Positions 26,105-34,946 of a stretch of 64,000 nucleotides of DNA are shown here, one piece after another (position 1 is the stretch's first letter; each line of letters starts with the position of its first letter). Origin of the DNA: Virgibacillus subterraneus (lineage in GTDB: Bacteria; Bacillota; Bacilli; Bacillales; Amphibacillaceae); the NCBI RefSeq assembly GCF_900110695.1, contig NZ_FOEH01000008.1, forward strand, positions 1 through 64,000, in the 5' to 3' direction. The notes under the pieces were generated by a model. That model was not told the DNA's origin and searched no databases. It saw only the letters and a list, made by a program, of their open reading frames with translations. Both the position numbers and the translations under genes were made by a program.

Positions 26105-26407
26105 ATGGATAACAAAGATTTAGAAAACGTATATAATGATTATAAGAATCAGACGAAAGCCCCAGCACAACCTGAAGCAGATCCATTTCAGGAACAAATA
26201 GTTGCTGTTCGCAAAAATGATGATGGTGATATCATCGCATTTAAAACGGAAAGTGGAAGAGAGCTTGATTATGTGATGGCACTTAGTGAAGCAAAAGAAG
26301 GTAAGCTAGCTCATGTAGATGTATTCCATAAGTATGGCAGGGATATTATCCGAAGTGAACCGGATGGTGTGAAAGAGAATAACTTGGATAACCTGGATAC
26401 GTTTTAA
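26105..26407 (+). CDS. DUF3892 domain protein
   Basis: 100-residue acidic cytosolic protein. The core (about 30-90) has the DUF3892 signature: IVAVRKNDDGDIIAFKT, GRELDY, DVFHKYGRD and RSEPDG. The family is common in Bacilli and of unknown function. TTTGGAGGTGTTTTT precedes the ATG, 23 bp after the peptidase stop, so it may be cotranscribed with that gene. Confidence 0.9.
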   Translation: MDNKDLENVYNDYKNQTKAPAQPEADPFQEQIVAVRKNDDGDIIAFKTESGRELDYVMALSEAKEGKLAHVDVFHKYGRDIIRSEPDGVKENNLDNLDTF

Positions 26408-26860
26408 TTAAATTTTTCAGGAACAAGATGAAACTGCAATCTAATGTATAGCTGAGGTTGCGGTTTTTGATTTGATGGCCAATCAAAGAAGGTAAGTATA
26501 AGTCTACTAGTGAAATTATTGACTCCATGTATAACGAGGATTTCAAAAAGTAATGCGAGTTATTAGTCAGAATCTGCTGAAAACAGGGCTGTTCATTATA
26601 AAGGTGAACATTTTTCTTTTGAAGAAACACGATGTTTTATCGCCCAGTTAATGATAGATGTATAAGAACAAAGTAAAAGTTACGCTTAACAATACAATTC
26701 TTCCACAATAATTCCCCCGTCATTTGATATCTTCTTTTTAACTGTTATCGAACTAAAATCAGTTATCCTTCATAATTTATTCCTCAAAATGATTGCCAAC
26801 AATTTAATTGAATTCTATAATGGAAGAAATGTCTGAATCTTTTAAGGGGAGTGATGTCAA
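26408..26860. other. Intergenic region, 453 bp
   Basis: Contains the terminator at 26429. A stretch at 26476-26552 reads PIKEGKYKSTSEIIDSMYNE but has no start codon and follows a stop directly, so it is at best a gene remnant. No riboswitch motif (S-box or T-box) was found before metA. Confidence 0.5.
26429..26468 (+). terminator. Intrinsic terminator after DUF3892 gene
   Basis: AAACTGCAATCT / GAGGTTGCGGTTTTT, an imperfect stem with G-U pairs followed by T. Confidence 0.65.
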
Positions 26861-27769
26861 ATGCCAATTAATATTCCAAAAGAATTGCCTGCCAGTGATT
26901 CTTTAAAGCAGGAGAAAATCTTTGTTATGGATGTAGCACGTGCCAAAACACAGGATATCCGTCCTCTTAATATATTAATCTTAAATTTAATGCCTGAAAA
27001 GGAAAAAACGGAACTTCAGCTGTTACGACTGCTGGGGAATACGCCGCTTCAGGTAAATATCAGTTTTCTCAGGACTGCAACACATCGGTCAAAACATGTT
27101 AGCAGGCACCACCTGGAAAACTTCTATACAACCTTTGAGGATGTCAAAAATCGCCGTTATGATGGAATGATTATTACAGGTGCGCCTATCGAAACATTGG
27201 AATTTGAAGACGTAACCTACTGGGAAGAACTAAAGGAAATTATGGATTGGGCGAACAGAAATGTCACTTCAACTCTACATATATGCTGGGGAGCTCAGGC
27301 AAGTCTGTATTATCATTATGGGATCGAAAAATTTATGATGCCGAAGAAAAGCTTTGGTATTTTTAAGCATCGCATATCCGATCCTACTGTTAATCTTGTG
27401 CGCGGTTTTGATGATATTTTCCATGCGCCACATTCAAGGTATACGAATGTTCCAAGGGAGGAGATTGAAAAGAATGCGGACTTAACACTTTTGTCCGTTT
27501 CTGAAGAGGATGCACCGTTTATCATCATGTCCAAAGATGCCAAAAATATTATGATTACTGGCCATTTGGAATATAATGCAACAGCTCTTGCTGAGGAATA
27601 TGAACGTGATATTGACAAAGGGCTGGAAATCGATATACCAGCCAACTATTATCCAAACAATAATGTCAACGAACAGCCACCAAATATATGGCGTTCACAT
27701 AGCCATTTACTTTTCTCAAATTGGCTGAATTACTATGTCTATCAGGAAACACCGTTTAAATGGGATTAA
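26861..27769 (+). CDS. metA: Homoserine O-acetyltransferase (MetA type)
   Basis: 302-residue cytosolic enzyme activating homoserine for methionine synthesis. The catalytic Cys142 lies in HICWGAQ, followed by FGIFKH and the GHLEY motif with the catalytic Glu/His. Residue 111 is Glu (TGAPIE), as in the B. cereus enzyme that uses acetyl-CoA; E. coli-type succinyltransferases have Gly there. The older label 'homoserine O-succinyltransferase' therefore probably does not apply. AAGGGGAGTGATGTCAA precedes the ATG. Monocistronic, closed by the terminator at 27802. Confidence 0.95.
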   Translation: MPINIPKELPASDSLKQEKIFVMDVARAKTQDIRPLNILILNLMPEKEKTELQLLRLLGNTPLQVNISFLRTATHRSKHVSRHHLENFYTTFEDVKNRRYDGMIITGAPIETLEFEDVTYWEELKEIMDWANRNVTSTLHICWGAQASLYYHYGIEKFMMPKKSFGIFKHRISDPTVNLVRGFDDIFHAPHSRYTNVPREEIEKNADLTLLSVSEEDAPFIIMSKDAKNIMITGHLEYNATALAEEYERDIDKGLEIDIPANYYPNNNVNEQPPNIWRSHSHLLFSNWLNYYVYQETPFKWD

Positions 27770-27801
27770 CTTCATTCGGTAAAGCGGTCATATAAATAGT
27801 T

Positions 27802-27843
27802 AAAACTGCAATCTCATTTTACCGTGAGGATTGCAGTTTTTTT
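27802..27843 (+). terminator. Intrinsic terminator of metA
   Basis: AAAACTGCAATCTCA / TGAGGATTGCAGTTTT and a T-run. Confidence 0.9.
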
Positions 27844-27897
27844 GATTGGAATAACGTTAAATATATTACACAACCTAATATATGGAGGTGAATTCAT

Positions 27898-28041
27898 ATG
27901 GCAAAAGGTAAAAGCAAAAAAGATTTTGCTGATGAAAATAAATTATATAATCCAGAAGCTAAGTATTATGAAAATCAAGGCAGTGCAGATACTTCTAACA
28001 AAGTTGCTGGAAACAAACAGATGAATCGGAAAAATAAATAA
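27898..28041 (+). CDS. Small hydrophilic protein, unknown
   Basis: 47-residue basic, Asn/Lys-rich protein beginning MAKGKSKKDF and ending QMNRKNK. ATG is preceded by TATGGAGGTGAATTC, a strong binding site. Size, composition and lack of hydrophobic residues resemble minor spore proteins and other small proteins in this window (20966, 35527, 35642), but no family was recognised. Confidence 0.65.
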   Translation: MAKGKSKKDFADENKLYNPEAKYYENQGSADTSNKVAGNKQMNRKNK

Positions 28042-28092
28042 GCCCATAAGTTGCGCATGGTACCCTGGAGTGGCAGTCCATGGTATCATACG

Positions 28093-29139
28093 CTAATTTT
28101 CTCTCTTCAATTCTATTATGCGCACCAATCTTTCCAGTTTATCCAACTCGATAAAGAGTTCAATAATACTGTTTGCAATGGGGAAAACAAAATTCCATTT
28201 ATCAAGCTCAGCCCCTTTCAGTTCCTCGACAAGATAATTGACTGTAATTTGCATCGCTGTCTTGGTTTCCTTCTGCAGATCTATATTGGGGATGATTTTA
28301 TTTTCGTATAAAAGCAATATATTTTCGCTGTAGCTGTTCATTTCTTTTACCAGTTTTTTTATCACGTTAGATTTATTGTCTGGAATTGCCTCAATTTCGT
28401 TGATGTTTTTCTCTAACTGGCGAATTAATGTCTGTTTTTTGCTTAGCATCCGAATCATATGTTTATAAATGATAACGTTTCTGTAAAAGTTTCGCCGATT
28501 TTTAATGAACAGACGGCCTCTCTCGTCAGATATAATGTCATAATATTCTGTTGCATCATTAATTAATTGTTCAATTTCTCTGTCTTCCTTTTTCATTTCA
28601 GGAATGTTCATTGTCTTATTCGGTAGTACTCTCAATAGGAAGTTTGTTTTTTCGCTGGCACTTTTAATCAGGCTGAATAAATTCTTCTGATGATCCGGTG
28701 GAAAAACAATCATGTTAATGATAAAGGCAGAAAACACCCCAATTGTAACCAGTGATAAACGATCTATAACATACATAATGCTTAACCCATTTTCGTTTCC
28801 GAGCATCAATGCGATGATGGTTAAGACCGTTAAGCTTACAGTTTTATGCAAACCAAGCCTAACGTTAACTGCAATGGATATGATAACGATTAAACCAACT
28901 GAAAGTGGATGATGTCCGAGCAGAAAAGTCCCCAGCAAAGCAAACGCAAGCCCAACCCCATTGGAAACAATAACCTCTTTAATATAATTGTAAGACCGCA
29001 TAATGGAGGGCTGCATAGCCAGAACAGCAGCGATCGCCGCCACAATTTCCAAGTCAAGTTCTAGCATACCTGTGATCAGTAAAGTTAATACAACTGCAAG
29101 GCCAGTTTTCACCATGCGTGGGCCGATATTGAATTCCAT
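28093..29139 (-). CDS. FUSC/aromatic acid exporter family membrane protein
   Basis: 348-residue protein. Residues 1-150 hold about six hydrophobic helices of the ArAE_1/DUF939 type (FNIGPRMVKTGLAVVLTLL near the start, MQPSIMRSY, VRLGLHKTVSLTVLTIIALML). The C-terminal half (about 160-345) is cytosolic and helical (DUF939_C). B. subtilis YqjA has this design; export of aromatic acids is assumed from distant homologues only. A GTG at 29148 is possible, but AGGGG lies 8 nt before the ATG at 29139. Confidence 0.85.
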   Translation of the reverse strand: MEFNIGPRMVKTGLAVVLTLLITGMLELDLEIVAAIAAVLAMQPSIMRSYNYIKEVIVSNGVGLAFALLGTFLLGHHPLSVGLIVIISIAVNVRLGLHKTVSLTVLTIIALMLGNENGLSIMYVIDRLSLVTIGVFSAFIINMIVFPPDHQKNLFSLIKSASEKTNFLLRVLPNKTMNIPEMKKEDREIEQLINDATEYYDIISDERGRLFIKNRRNFYRNVIIYKHMIRMLSKKQTLIRQLEKNINEIEAIPDNKSNVIKKLVKEMNSYSENILLLYENKIIPNIDLQKETKTAMQITVNYLVEELKGAELDKWNFVFPIANSIIELFIELDKLERLVRIIELKREN

Positions 29140-29182
29140 GTTTAGCACCCCTGAAATATAACGTATATTGTTATTTATATGC

Positions 29183-29206
29183 GGGGGACTTAGGGACAGA
29201 CCTATG
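29183..29206. repeat. Truncated GGGACA family repeat
   Basis: GGGGGACTTAGGGACAGACC, a partial copy without the closing arm. Confidence 0.5.
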
Positions 29207-29252
29207 GAATAAGTGTATGTAATGACAGAAGAAGCTTCTTTAAACTAAGAAA

Positions 29253-29285
29253 GGGTCATTCCAGGATTATGTCCTGGAATGACCT
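29253..29285 (-). terminator. Hairpin terminator
   Basis: GGGTCATTCCAGGA / TCCTGGAATGACCT, a 13-bp stem, 31 bp after the end of the DUF1360 gene on the minus strand; CTTTC follows on that strand. Confidence 0.75.
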
Positions 29286-29315
29286 GCCAAACGAAATGCA
29301 TATAGTCTTTATTTC

Positions 29316-29681
29316 TCATTTCAATTCTTTCGTTTCTTCTGTATACAGGGCTGTTTGTTTTATGTTTACTCCAACAAACGATTCTAATATTGCCTGGCCA
29401 CCAGCAATAGCCAATATAAAGATGAGATATTTAGCAATAAAGGGAATCCACAAAAAAATCACCGCTAAGAATGTGGCGCACCAAATCCCGGCACACCAAT
29501 AGCAGGTTAATAGGTAACCAATTTTCGATTTTGGCACCTCTTTTGATTCGTTAGCGGAAATCTTTTTCTCCGTTAAAAAAGGTTTCCGGATAAATTCGGT
29601 TATTTTATCAAATACGATTAAGTGTGTTAGGCGGTAACTGGCGAGTATAATCATCACAAATGAGATCCAAGAAATTTCCAT
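29316..29681 (-). CDS. DUF1360 family membrane protein
   Basis: 121-residue membrane protein. Hydrophobic helices lie near residues 5-20, 62-80 and 84-100; a cytosolic K/E-rich loop is between. The signature ASYRLTHLIVFDKI and LTCYWCAGIWCA, with Cys pair C-Y-W-C, is typical of DUF1360, found in spore-forming Bacilli. Function unknown. The ribosome binding site AGAGAGGGTC is weak. A small gene follows upstream on the same strand at 29740-29895. Confidence 0.85.
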   Translation of the reverse strand: MEISWISFVMIILASYRLTHLIVFDKITEFIRKPFLTEKKISANESKEVPKSKIGYLLTCYWCAGIWCATFLAVIFLWIPFIAKYLIFILAIAGGQAILESFVGVNIKQTALYTEETKELK

Positions 29682-29739
29682 TTAACCAGACCCTCTCCAT
29701 TAGTACATTATATTCGTTTACCCTGTAAAGGCGACCATT

Positions 29740-29895
29740 TTAATACTCAATTTCTTCAAAGTCATCTGGTTTGGGAGTTGGTTGTTTCTGTTTTAACTTA
29801 TCGTTTTTTGCAATTTCCTCGTTCGTTTCCTGATATGGTTTAACTTTGCCAAATTGTTCTTTTACCGGTTTATCGTTTAATTTATTATCATTCAT
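29740..29895 (-). CDS. Small acidic/basic hydrophilic protein, unknown
   Basis: 51-residue protein with start MNDNKLNDKPVKEQFG and end KPDDFEEIEY. AGGAGG lies 9 nt before the ATG. No hydrophobic helix and no recognised family. It is 58 bp upstream of the DUF1360 gene on the same strand, probably cotranscribed. Confidence 0.65.
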   Translation of the reverse strand: MNDNKLNDKPVKEQFGKVKPYQETNEEIAKNDKLKQKQPTPKPDDFEEIEY

Positions 29896-30114
29896 TGAGA
29901 TACATCCTCCTAAATGAAATGTATTTTATTTCTGGATATCAAGTTTAGTTTTCCAAATTTATATCTTTTTATAACAGTAAAATCAGAAGTGACTGGGTAA
30001 TAAACACTATAATAGGATAATAGTTTTATCTTTCAATCTTTCTCCAATAATCGACAAAATTTTCCTGCGAATTGTGTTAAATTAATTGTCATATTAAGGA
30101 GGAGGAAACAGAAG

Positions 30115-31890
30115 ATGAAAAAAATATTGTTTTTCACCGTATGTTTACTAAGTGTTTTTGGCATGAACGTTGCTGCTGAACCAGCGAATCCAGACGCAGA
30201 ACCACAAATTAAGGTTGAAGACGGGGTTACACAAGAAGTATTCTCCAAGGAGGATGCAGTACGTGAAACCGTTTATATTGAAACAACAGTTGATAGTGAT
30301 GGCGATGGACAAAATGACAGAGTTCATGCTGAGATTATACGTCCGAAAGAAACGGAGGAAGGGTTGGAAGTACCAGTTATTTTTGAAATGAGTCCCTATC
30401 GCGCCGGACTTTCTTCACTGGATTTTCATGACGTAGATGTCGAATTAAATCCAGTAGAAAGAAATGGGCATGGTAAACCTTATGCTGCAGATTTACCTGG
30501 CTATTATGACGATTATTTTGTCCCGCGAGGATATGCTGTAGTCCTTGCTGAGAGTATTGGCAGTGGTCTTTCTGATGGTTGTCCTACTGTTGGGGATGAA
30601 CGGGAGATTCGTGCTACGGAGGCTGTCATTGATTGGCTAAATGGCCGGGCAGATGCATTTACGGAAGATGGACAAGCAGTATCTGCTGATTGGTCAACGG
30701 GGAATGTTGGTATGACGGGTGTATCCTATAACGGCACATTGCCAAACGGCGTTGCAACTACTGGCGTGGAAGGATTAAAAACCATTGTTCCAATTGGTGC
30801 GATTAGCAGCTGGTATGATTATTATCGTTCCAATGGGGCTGTTGTTGCTCCAGGAGGTTATCAAGGTGAGGACGCTGATGTATTAGGAAAAGCAGTACTT
30901 ACTCGTGATAATCCGGAAGTCTGTTCAGATTTAATGAATCAAATTGAGGATGATCAGGAACGAGAAACCGGGGATTATAACGAATTCTGGGACGCACGGA
31001 ATTATTTGAATGATGTTAAAGATATTGAAGCTAGTGTTTTTGTTGTCCATGGCTTAAATGATTGGAATGTAAAAACACAGCAGTTCTCACAATGGTGGGA
31101 TGAATTAAAGCAGTATAATGTTCCAAGAAAGTTATGGCTGCATCAAGGCGGGCACTCCAGTCCATACTACTTCCGAAATGAAGAGTGGTTAAAAACACTA
31201 AATAAATGGTTTGATCATTGGTTATACGATATAGATAACGGAATAATGGATGAGCCAGTTGTTGATATCCAACGTGAAGATGATTCATGGGAGACAACAC
31301 AAGCATGGCCAAATGCTGATGCGACTGATACGAAACTGCATTTTACCGCTGGCAGTAATGATGCAAGTGGTTTAAGTGTTCAACCTGTGCCAAATAAAAA
31401 TAAAGAAGTAGATAGTTTAATAGATAATGCGCTAATAGAATCTAGTGAATTAGTTCAAAATCCTTTAATGGAATTACCAAATCGCCAAGCTTATTTGAGC
31501 GAGGAATTAACGGGGGCCTATCGTATGAGCGGTACACCAAATGTATCTATTCGTGCCAGCATCGATCAGCCGACTGCTAATTTAACAGGGTTGCTTGTTG
31601 ATTATGGACCAGATGGTGCTAAAATTGTTACGCGTGGATGGATGGATCCGCAAAATATCAACACGATGTCTAAATCAAAGGCACTCGTTCCAAACCGTCA
31701 ATACACTTTTGACTGGGATATGCAACCAGATGATTACCAGTTTGAAGCTGGGCATCAAATTGGTATCGTTATTATTTCCAGTGATAATAGATATACGATA
31801 CGTCCTGAATCTGGAACGACAATTTCCATTGATCCCGAGCGCAGCCATGTGACGCTTCCATTAGTAGGTGATATAAAAGAGCTGCGATGA
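30115..31890 (+). CDS. Secreted Xaa-Pro dipeptidyl-peptidase-like (S15/CocE) hydrolase
   Basis: 591-residue exported hydrolase. Residues 1-20 are a signal peptide ending in VAAEP. The S15 alpha/beta-hydrolase domain spans about 45-390: nucleophile Ser in GMTGVSYNGT, Asp in VHGLNDWNV and His in HQGGHSSP. A C-terminal jelly-roll (PepX_C, about 410-585) follows. Family members release Xaa-Pro dipeptides or hydrolyse esters; the exact substrate is open. AAGGAGGAGGAAACAGAAG precedes the ATG. Followed by a terminator at 31898. Confidence 0.92.
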   Translation: MKKILFFTVCLLSVFGMNVAAEPANPDAEPQIKVEDGVTQEVFSKEDAVRETVYIETTVDSDGDGQNDRVHAEIIRPKETEEGLEVPVIFEMSPYRAGLSSLDFHDVDVELNPVERNGHGKPYAADLPGYYDDYFVPRGYAVVLAESIGSGLSDGCPTVGDEREIRATEAVIDWLNGRADAFTEDGQAVSADWSTGNVGMTGVSYNGTLPNGVATTGVEGLKTIVPIGAISSWYDYYRSNGAVVAPGGYQGEDADVLGKAVLTRDNPEVCSDLMNQIEDDQERETGDYNEFWDARNYLNDVKDIEASVFVVHGLNDWNVKTQQFSQWWDELKQYNVPRKLWLHQGGHSSPYYFRNEEWLKTLNKWFDHWLYDIDNGIMDEPVVDIQREDDSWETTQAWPNADATDTKLHFTAGSNDASGLSVQPVPNKNKEVDSLIDNALIESSELVQNPLMELPNRQAYLSEELTGAYRMSGTPNVSIRASIDQPTANLTGLLVDYGPDGAKIVTRGWMDPQNINTMSKSKALVPNRQYTFDWDMQPDDYQFEAGHQIGIVIISSDNRYTIRPESGTTISIDPERSHVTLPLVGDIKELR

Positions 31891-31897
31891 AAAGAGG

Positions 31898-31930
31898 AAA
31901 AGCGATCATCCTAAACAGGTGATCGCTTTT
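31898..31930 (+). terminator. Intrinsic terminator
   Basis: AAAGCGATCA / TGATCGCTTT plus TTG-rich tail after the PepX-like gene. Confidence 0.8.
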
Positions 31931-31969
31931 GCTATTTCAGTGGGTAGGAAGCCCACTAAAGGGAGAGCT

Positions 31970-31999
31970 GGGACAAGGGACCTGACCCCATTGTCCCGG
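31970..31999. repeat. GGGACA..TGTCCC family repeat
   Basis: GGGACAAGGGACCTGACCCCATTGTCCCGG, directly abutting the stop codon of the vWA gene. Confidence 0.75.
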
Positions 32000-33925
32000 T
32001 TAGATTGTCCGCAATAGCAGTTTTTTCAGGAGTGGGGCGAAGTGTTCTGGGAGTTCGTCGACGCTTGGGATCATTAGGCGTTCTTTTCCATAGATATTCT
32101 TCATTGTTAAATCTTCTCTTTCGTCGATTTCTCCGTCTGCTAAGAACATTCCGATGACATCTATTCCTTTTTTGCGTGCTTCAGACACAGCCAGATTTGT
32201 GTCAATGATTCCATTCTGATCATAATTGGCTGCAGCTGGTTCGCCGTCTGAGAATACGAGCAGAAATTTATTCTTTTCTCTTCTGGCTGCTAATTCCTTT
32301 GTAATAACACGTATGCTAAAACCATCCCGGTTATCTTCTTGTGGCTCAAGCTGCATAATTCTTGCTCCGTTGTTTTGATAAAGGGAATCTGTGTAGGAAT
32401 GAATCTCGTGAAAATAATTTGGCTGATAGTTTTCCTTTACGTCATTTGCATCCTCCCAGAATCCAACGATGGAGTGGGGGATCTTGAGTTGTTTTAATAC
32501 TTCGTGAAACAGAACTACGCCACGTTTTGTTTCGTCCATTTTATTATGCATGGAAGCGGAACAGTCGACAAGCAGGGTGAAAATAGCATCGATGTCTTTG
32601 GATTCCTGGCTTTTTTTGTAAAATACCCTTGGGTTTTCGTCAATAATAACGGGCAACAGTTTTTTTGATAATCGGCCAATGATTAAATCTTTCCGAGGTG
32701 CATTCATTTTGTGTTCGAGTACTTTTTCAATGGTGGTCGCAAGCTTGCGTTTGTAAGCTTCAATCGTTTCAACAGCATTCTCGTAGGCTAGATGTTCTTC
32801 CTTCGATGGGGCGTTAGCTTTTTCGACAATTGCTACTGCATTTTTATTTTCCTCGCCATAGTTTAGATCGTTGTCATTCGAATGCTTTCCTTTGTTGGAG
32901 CTTTGTTTTTCAAGTGAATCGACTTTTGAGTAGTCGTTATTATCACTAGTCCCTGAAGCACCTTGAATTGTACCCATGGCTTGATCAGCATCCTCAGTTT
33001 CTCTTGCTCCACTGCCCATGATACTTGTCTTCGTGCCAGATTCTAATTCAAATTGAAGGAAGTTTTGTTTCCTGTCACTGTTTTCATTTTCCTGGTGCCA
33101 GGAGGGTAATTGTTCATCCATAGTCTCATTATTTTCTTCATCGATATCTTCTTTTTCATCGTTTGGTATGTCATCTGTCCGGGTTAATTCATCGAATAAT
33201 GTATTCTTTTCATACTTTTCAATATGTGAAATCGGAAAAGAAAAATAGACATTTATCATGTCTTTATAATCATCTTCTATTTGCAAAACCATTTGTTCGG
33301 CAATAGCTGTAATGTCTTCCATATTTTTTGCTTCAAACGAGGCATAGATATGCGGTTTAAGTTTATCCAGGTTGCTAAGCTGCTGCTTATTCGCTTTAGG
33401 AAAATTTGGGTCCGGCTGATCTGTTTGAATCAACAGGTAGATAAGACAAAATAATTCATCAAGTGAATGATTTCTTGTTACGTTGGTTCCTAATTGTGTT
33501 TCAAAGTAGTGCTTCAGGTGTTTTCTTCGGACGGCAAAGTCTCTTTTTGTGCCTGGTCTTATTTTGGTTATGATTTCTTCCAATCGTATATCTTCCAGTA
33601 ATGTAATAAGTTGAGCAGCGAAATTCGGCATGCCTGATTCGTTTATTTTTTCAAGATATTCTTTCATAAAGGGGACTTGTGAATAATGCAGTGTTCCAAT
33701 TGTCCGCAAAAACACATCCGTTTTATAACCCTGTTCCTTAATTTCTTGATTGCTAATATCCCACAAATGACTGCCTGTAACATTACCATTCGTGAGGTCA
33801 ATAAACGAACCATACTTATAGTTGAATTTTAAGTCCGGATTATCCGATAATATGGTGGATAGGTCCTGTAATTGCAAATAAAGATCGGTATCTATCTTGG
33901 AATCATCCCAACGGTTATATTTCAT
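32000..33925 (-). CDS. yojO: von Willebrand factor A domain protein (YojO/NorD-like)
   Basis: 641-residue cytosolic protein, partner of the MoxR ATPase encoded just upstream. The N-terminal 230 residues are helical (CobT/NorD-like); residues about 240-375 are an acidic, low-complexity linker; the vWA domain is about 440-630 with an intact MIDAS: DCSASM, a Thr near ETKRG, and SDGEP. Such pairs act as chelatase-like or chaperone machines that activate metalloenzymes. B. subtilis yojO sits beside yojN in the same way. AGGAGGATACTAA precedes the ATG. The client enzyme is unknown; no nitric oxide reductase is nearby. Confidence 0.88.
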   Translation of the reverse strand: MKYNRWDDSKIDTDLYLQLQDLSTILSDNPDLKFNYKYGSFIDLTNGNVTGSHLWDISNQEIKEQGYKTDVFLRTIGTLHYSQVPFMKEYLEKINESGMPNFAAQLITLLEDIRLEEIITKIRPGTKRDFAVRRKHLKHYFETQLGTNVTRNHSLDELFCLIYLLIQTDQPDPNFPKANKQQLSNLDKLKPHIYASFEAKNMEDITAIAEQMVLQIEDDYKDMINVYFSFPISHIEKYEKNTLFDELTRTDDIPNDEKEDIDEENNETMDEQLPSWHQENENSDRKQNFLQFELESGTKTSIMGSGARETEDADQAMGTIQGASGTSDNNDYSKVDSLEKQSSNKGKHSNDNDLNYGEENKNAVAIVEKANAPSKEEHLAYENAVETIEAYKRKLATTIEKVLEHKMNAPRKDLIIGRLSKKLLPVIIDENPRVFYKKSQESKDIDAIFTLLVDCSASMHNKMDETKRGVVLFHEVLKQLKIPHSIVGFWEDANDVKENYQPNYFHEIHSYTDSLYQNNGARIMQLEPQEDNRDGFSIRVITKELAARREKNKFLLVFSDGEPAAANYDQNGIIDTNLAVSEARKKGIDVIGMFLADGEIDEREDLTMKNIYGKERLMIPSVDELPEHFAPLLKKLLLRTI

Positions 33926-33969
33926 TTAGTATCCTCCTTTCTCATCTGTTTGTGGAATTAATTTTCCTA

Positions 33970-34845
33970 TTAAAATAGGGTGTCTGCTAAATTTTTCACG
34001 AATTCTTTCTCACGTTCTTCTTCCAGTTTATCCACGATTGACCTTAAAATAGCGCGTTTCGGCGGGATAATCGAACTCAGATCACAGGCATCAAGCAAAG
34101 CACGGATGGACGCTGCTTCTTCGGATAATTTCCCTTGAGCAACTGAACGAATCAAATCGCTGGACAACGTGACAAATAAGTCAATTATTGTGTTGTTGGT
34201 TAGCCTTGTGTTTGATTGAATCAATTCCTTTAATTGTTCACCTTCAAGATATGGAACATCAATGACAATAAATCGGTTTTTCAACGCTTCATTTAATGGG
34301 ACGGTACCAACATAGCCTTCGTTTATCGCAGCAATAACATTAAAGCCTTCTTCGGCAGTTATGATTTCGTTAGTGAATGGATTCGTCACGGTTCTTCGAT
34401 AGTCAAGTACACCATTAATTAGCGGTAATGTTTCGGGTTTCGCCATATTGACTTCATCAATGTAGAGGAAGGTTCCACCATTCATTGCGCTCGTTACTGG
34501 ACCTGGTACGAAATCAATTACTTGTTTTCCGTCCTCATATGCCAGGGTTTTAAAACCCATTAAGCTTTCTGCATCTAGATCGACTGAGCAATTGACATTA
34601 AACATTGGCTGGTGGAATAAGTTTGACAGCGTTTCAGCGAACTTTGTTTTTCCAGCCCCAGTAGGACCTTTCAGTAAAATATTTTTCCCCATGCTTAGTG
34701 CTGAAATCGCATCAATTAGTAAATCTGTATGAGGTGGCACATAGCCGCCTTGTCGGATTAATTCCTGAAATGTATTATCATCCGTTCGTTGGTTAGTATT
34801 AAGTATATTAGTAATATCTTTGGGAAGATTGTAGTTTGTGTGCAT
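33970..34845 (-). CDS. yojN: MoxR-type AAA+ ATPase (YojN/NorQ-like)
   Basis: 291-residue AAA+ ATPase. Walker A is LKGPTGAGKTK (about residue 54), Walker B is FLYIDEVNMA, sensor 1 is VIAAINEGYVG and the Arg finger region is NEALKNRFIVID. The C-terminal lid follows (SEEAASIRALLDACD). MoxR ATPases remodel or insert metal into target proteins with a vWA partner, here the gene 44 bp downstream. AAGGAGTTTATCA precedes the ATG. Both genes are probably transcribed together from upstream of 34845. Confidence 0.92.
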   Translation of the reverse strand: MHTNYNLPKDITNILNTNQRTDDNTFQELIRQGGYVPPHTDLLIDAISALSMGKNILLKGPTGAGKTKFAETLSNLFHQPMFNVNCSVDLDAESLMGFKTLAYEDGKQVIDFVPGPVTSAMNGGTFLYIDEVNMAKPETLPLINGVLDYRRTVTNPFTNEIITAEEGFNVIAAINEGYVGTVPLNEALKNRFIVIDVPYLEGEQLKELIQSNTRLTNNTIIDLFVTLSSDLIRSVAQGKLSEEAASIRALLDACDLSSIIPPKRAILRSIVDKLEEEREKEFVKNLADTLF

Positions 34846-34901
34846 TGATAAACTCCTTTCAAGGATAGTTTAAACCTTATCGGAGGAGTTGACAAAGATT
34901 G

Positions 34902-34930
34902 CGGGACGAGGGACCTGTCCCTATGTCCCA
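34902..34930. repeat. GGGACA..TGTCCC family repeat
   Basis: GGGACGAGGGACCTGTCCCTATGTCCCA, in the divergent region between yojN and the next gene. Confidence 0.75.
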
Positions 34931-34946
34931 ATAGAGGAGGGTTTGT

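Noticed and set aside
26476..26552. Short coding fragment PIKEGKYKSTSE..
   Set aside because: A stop codon is directly upstream and there is no start codon or binding site.
26861..27769. Homoserine O-succinyltransferase label
   Set aside because: Glu at position 111 points to acetyl-CoA use.
32000..34845. Denitrification (NorQ/NorD) genes
   Set aside because: Only the generic MoxR and vWA domains match; no nitric oxide reductase is near, and B. subtilis YojN/YojO are a closer fit.
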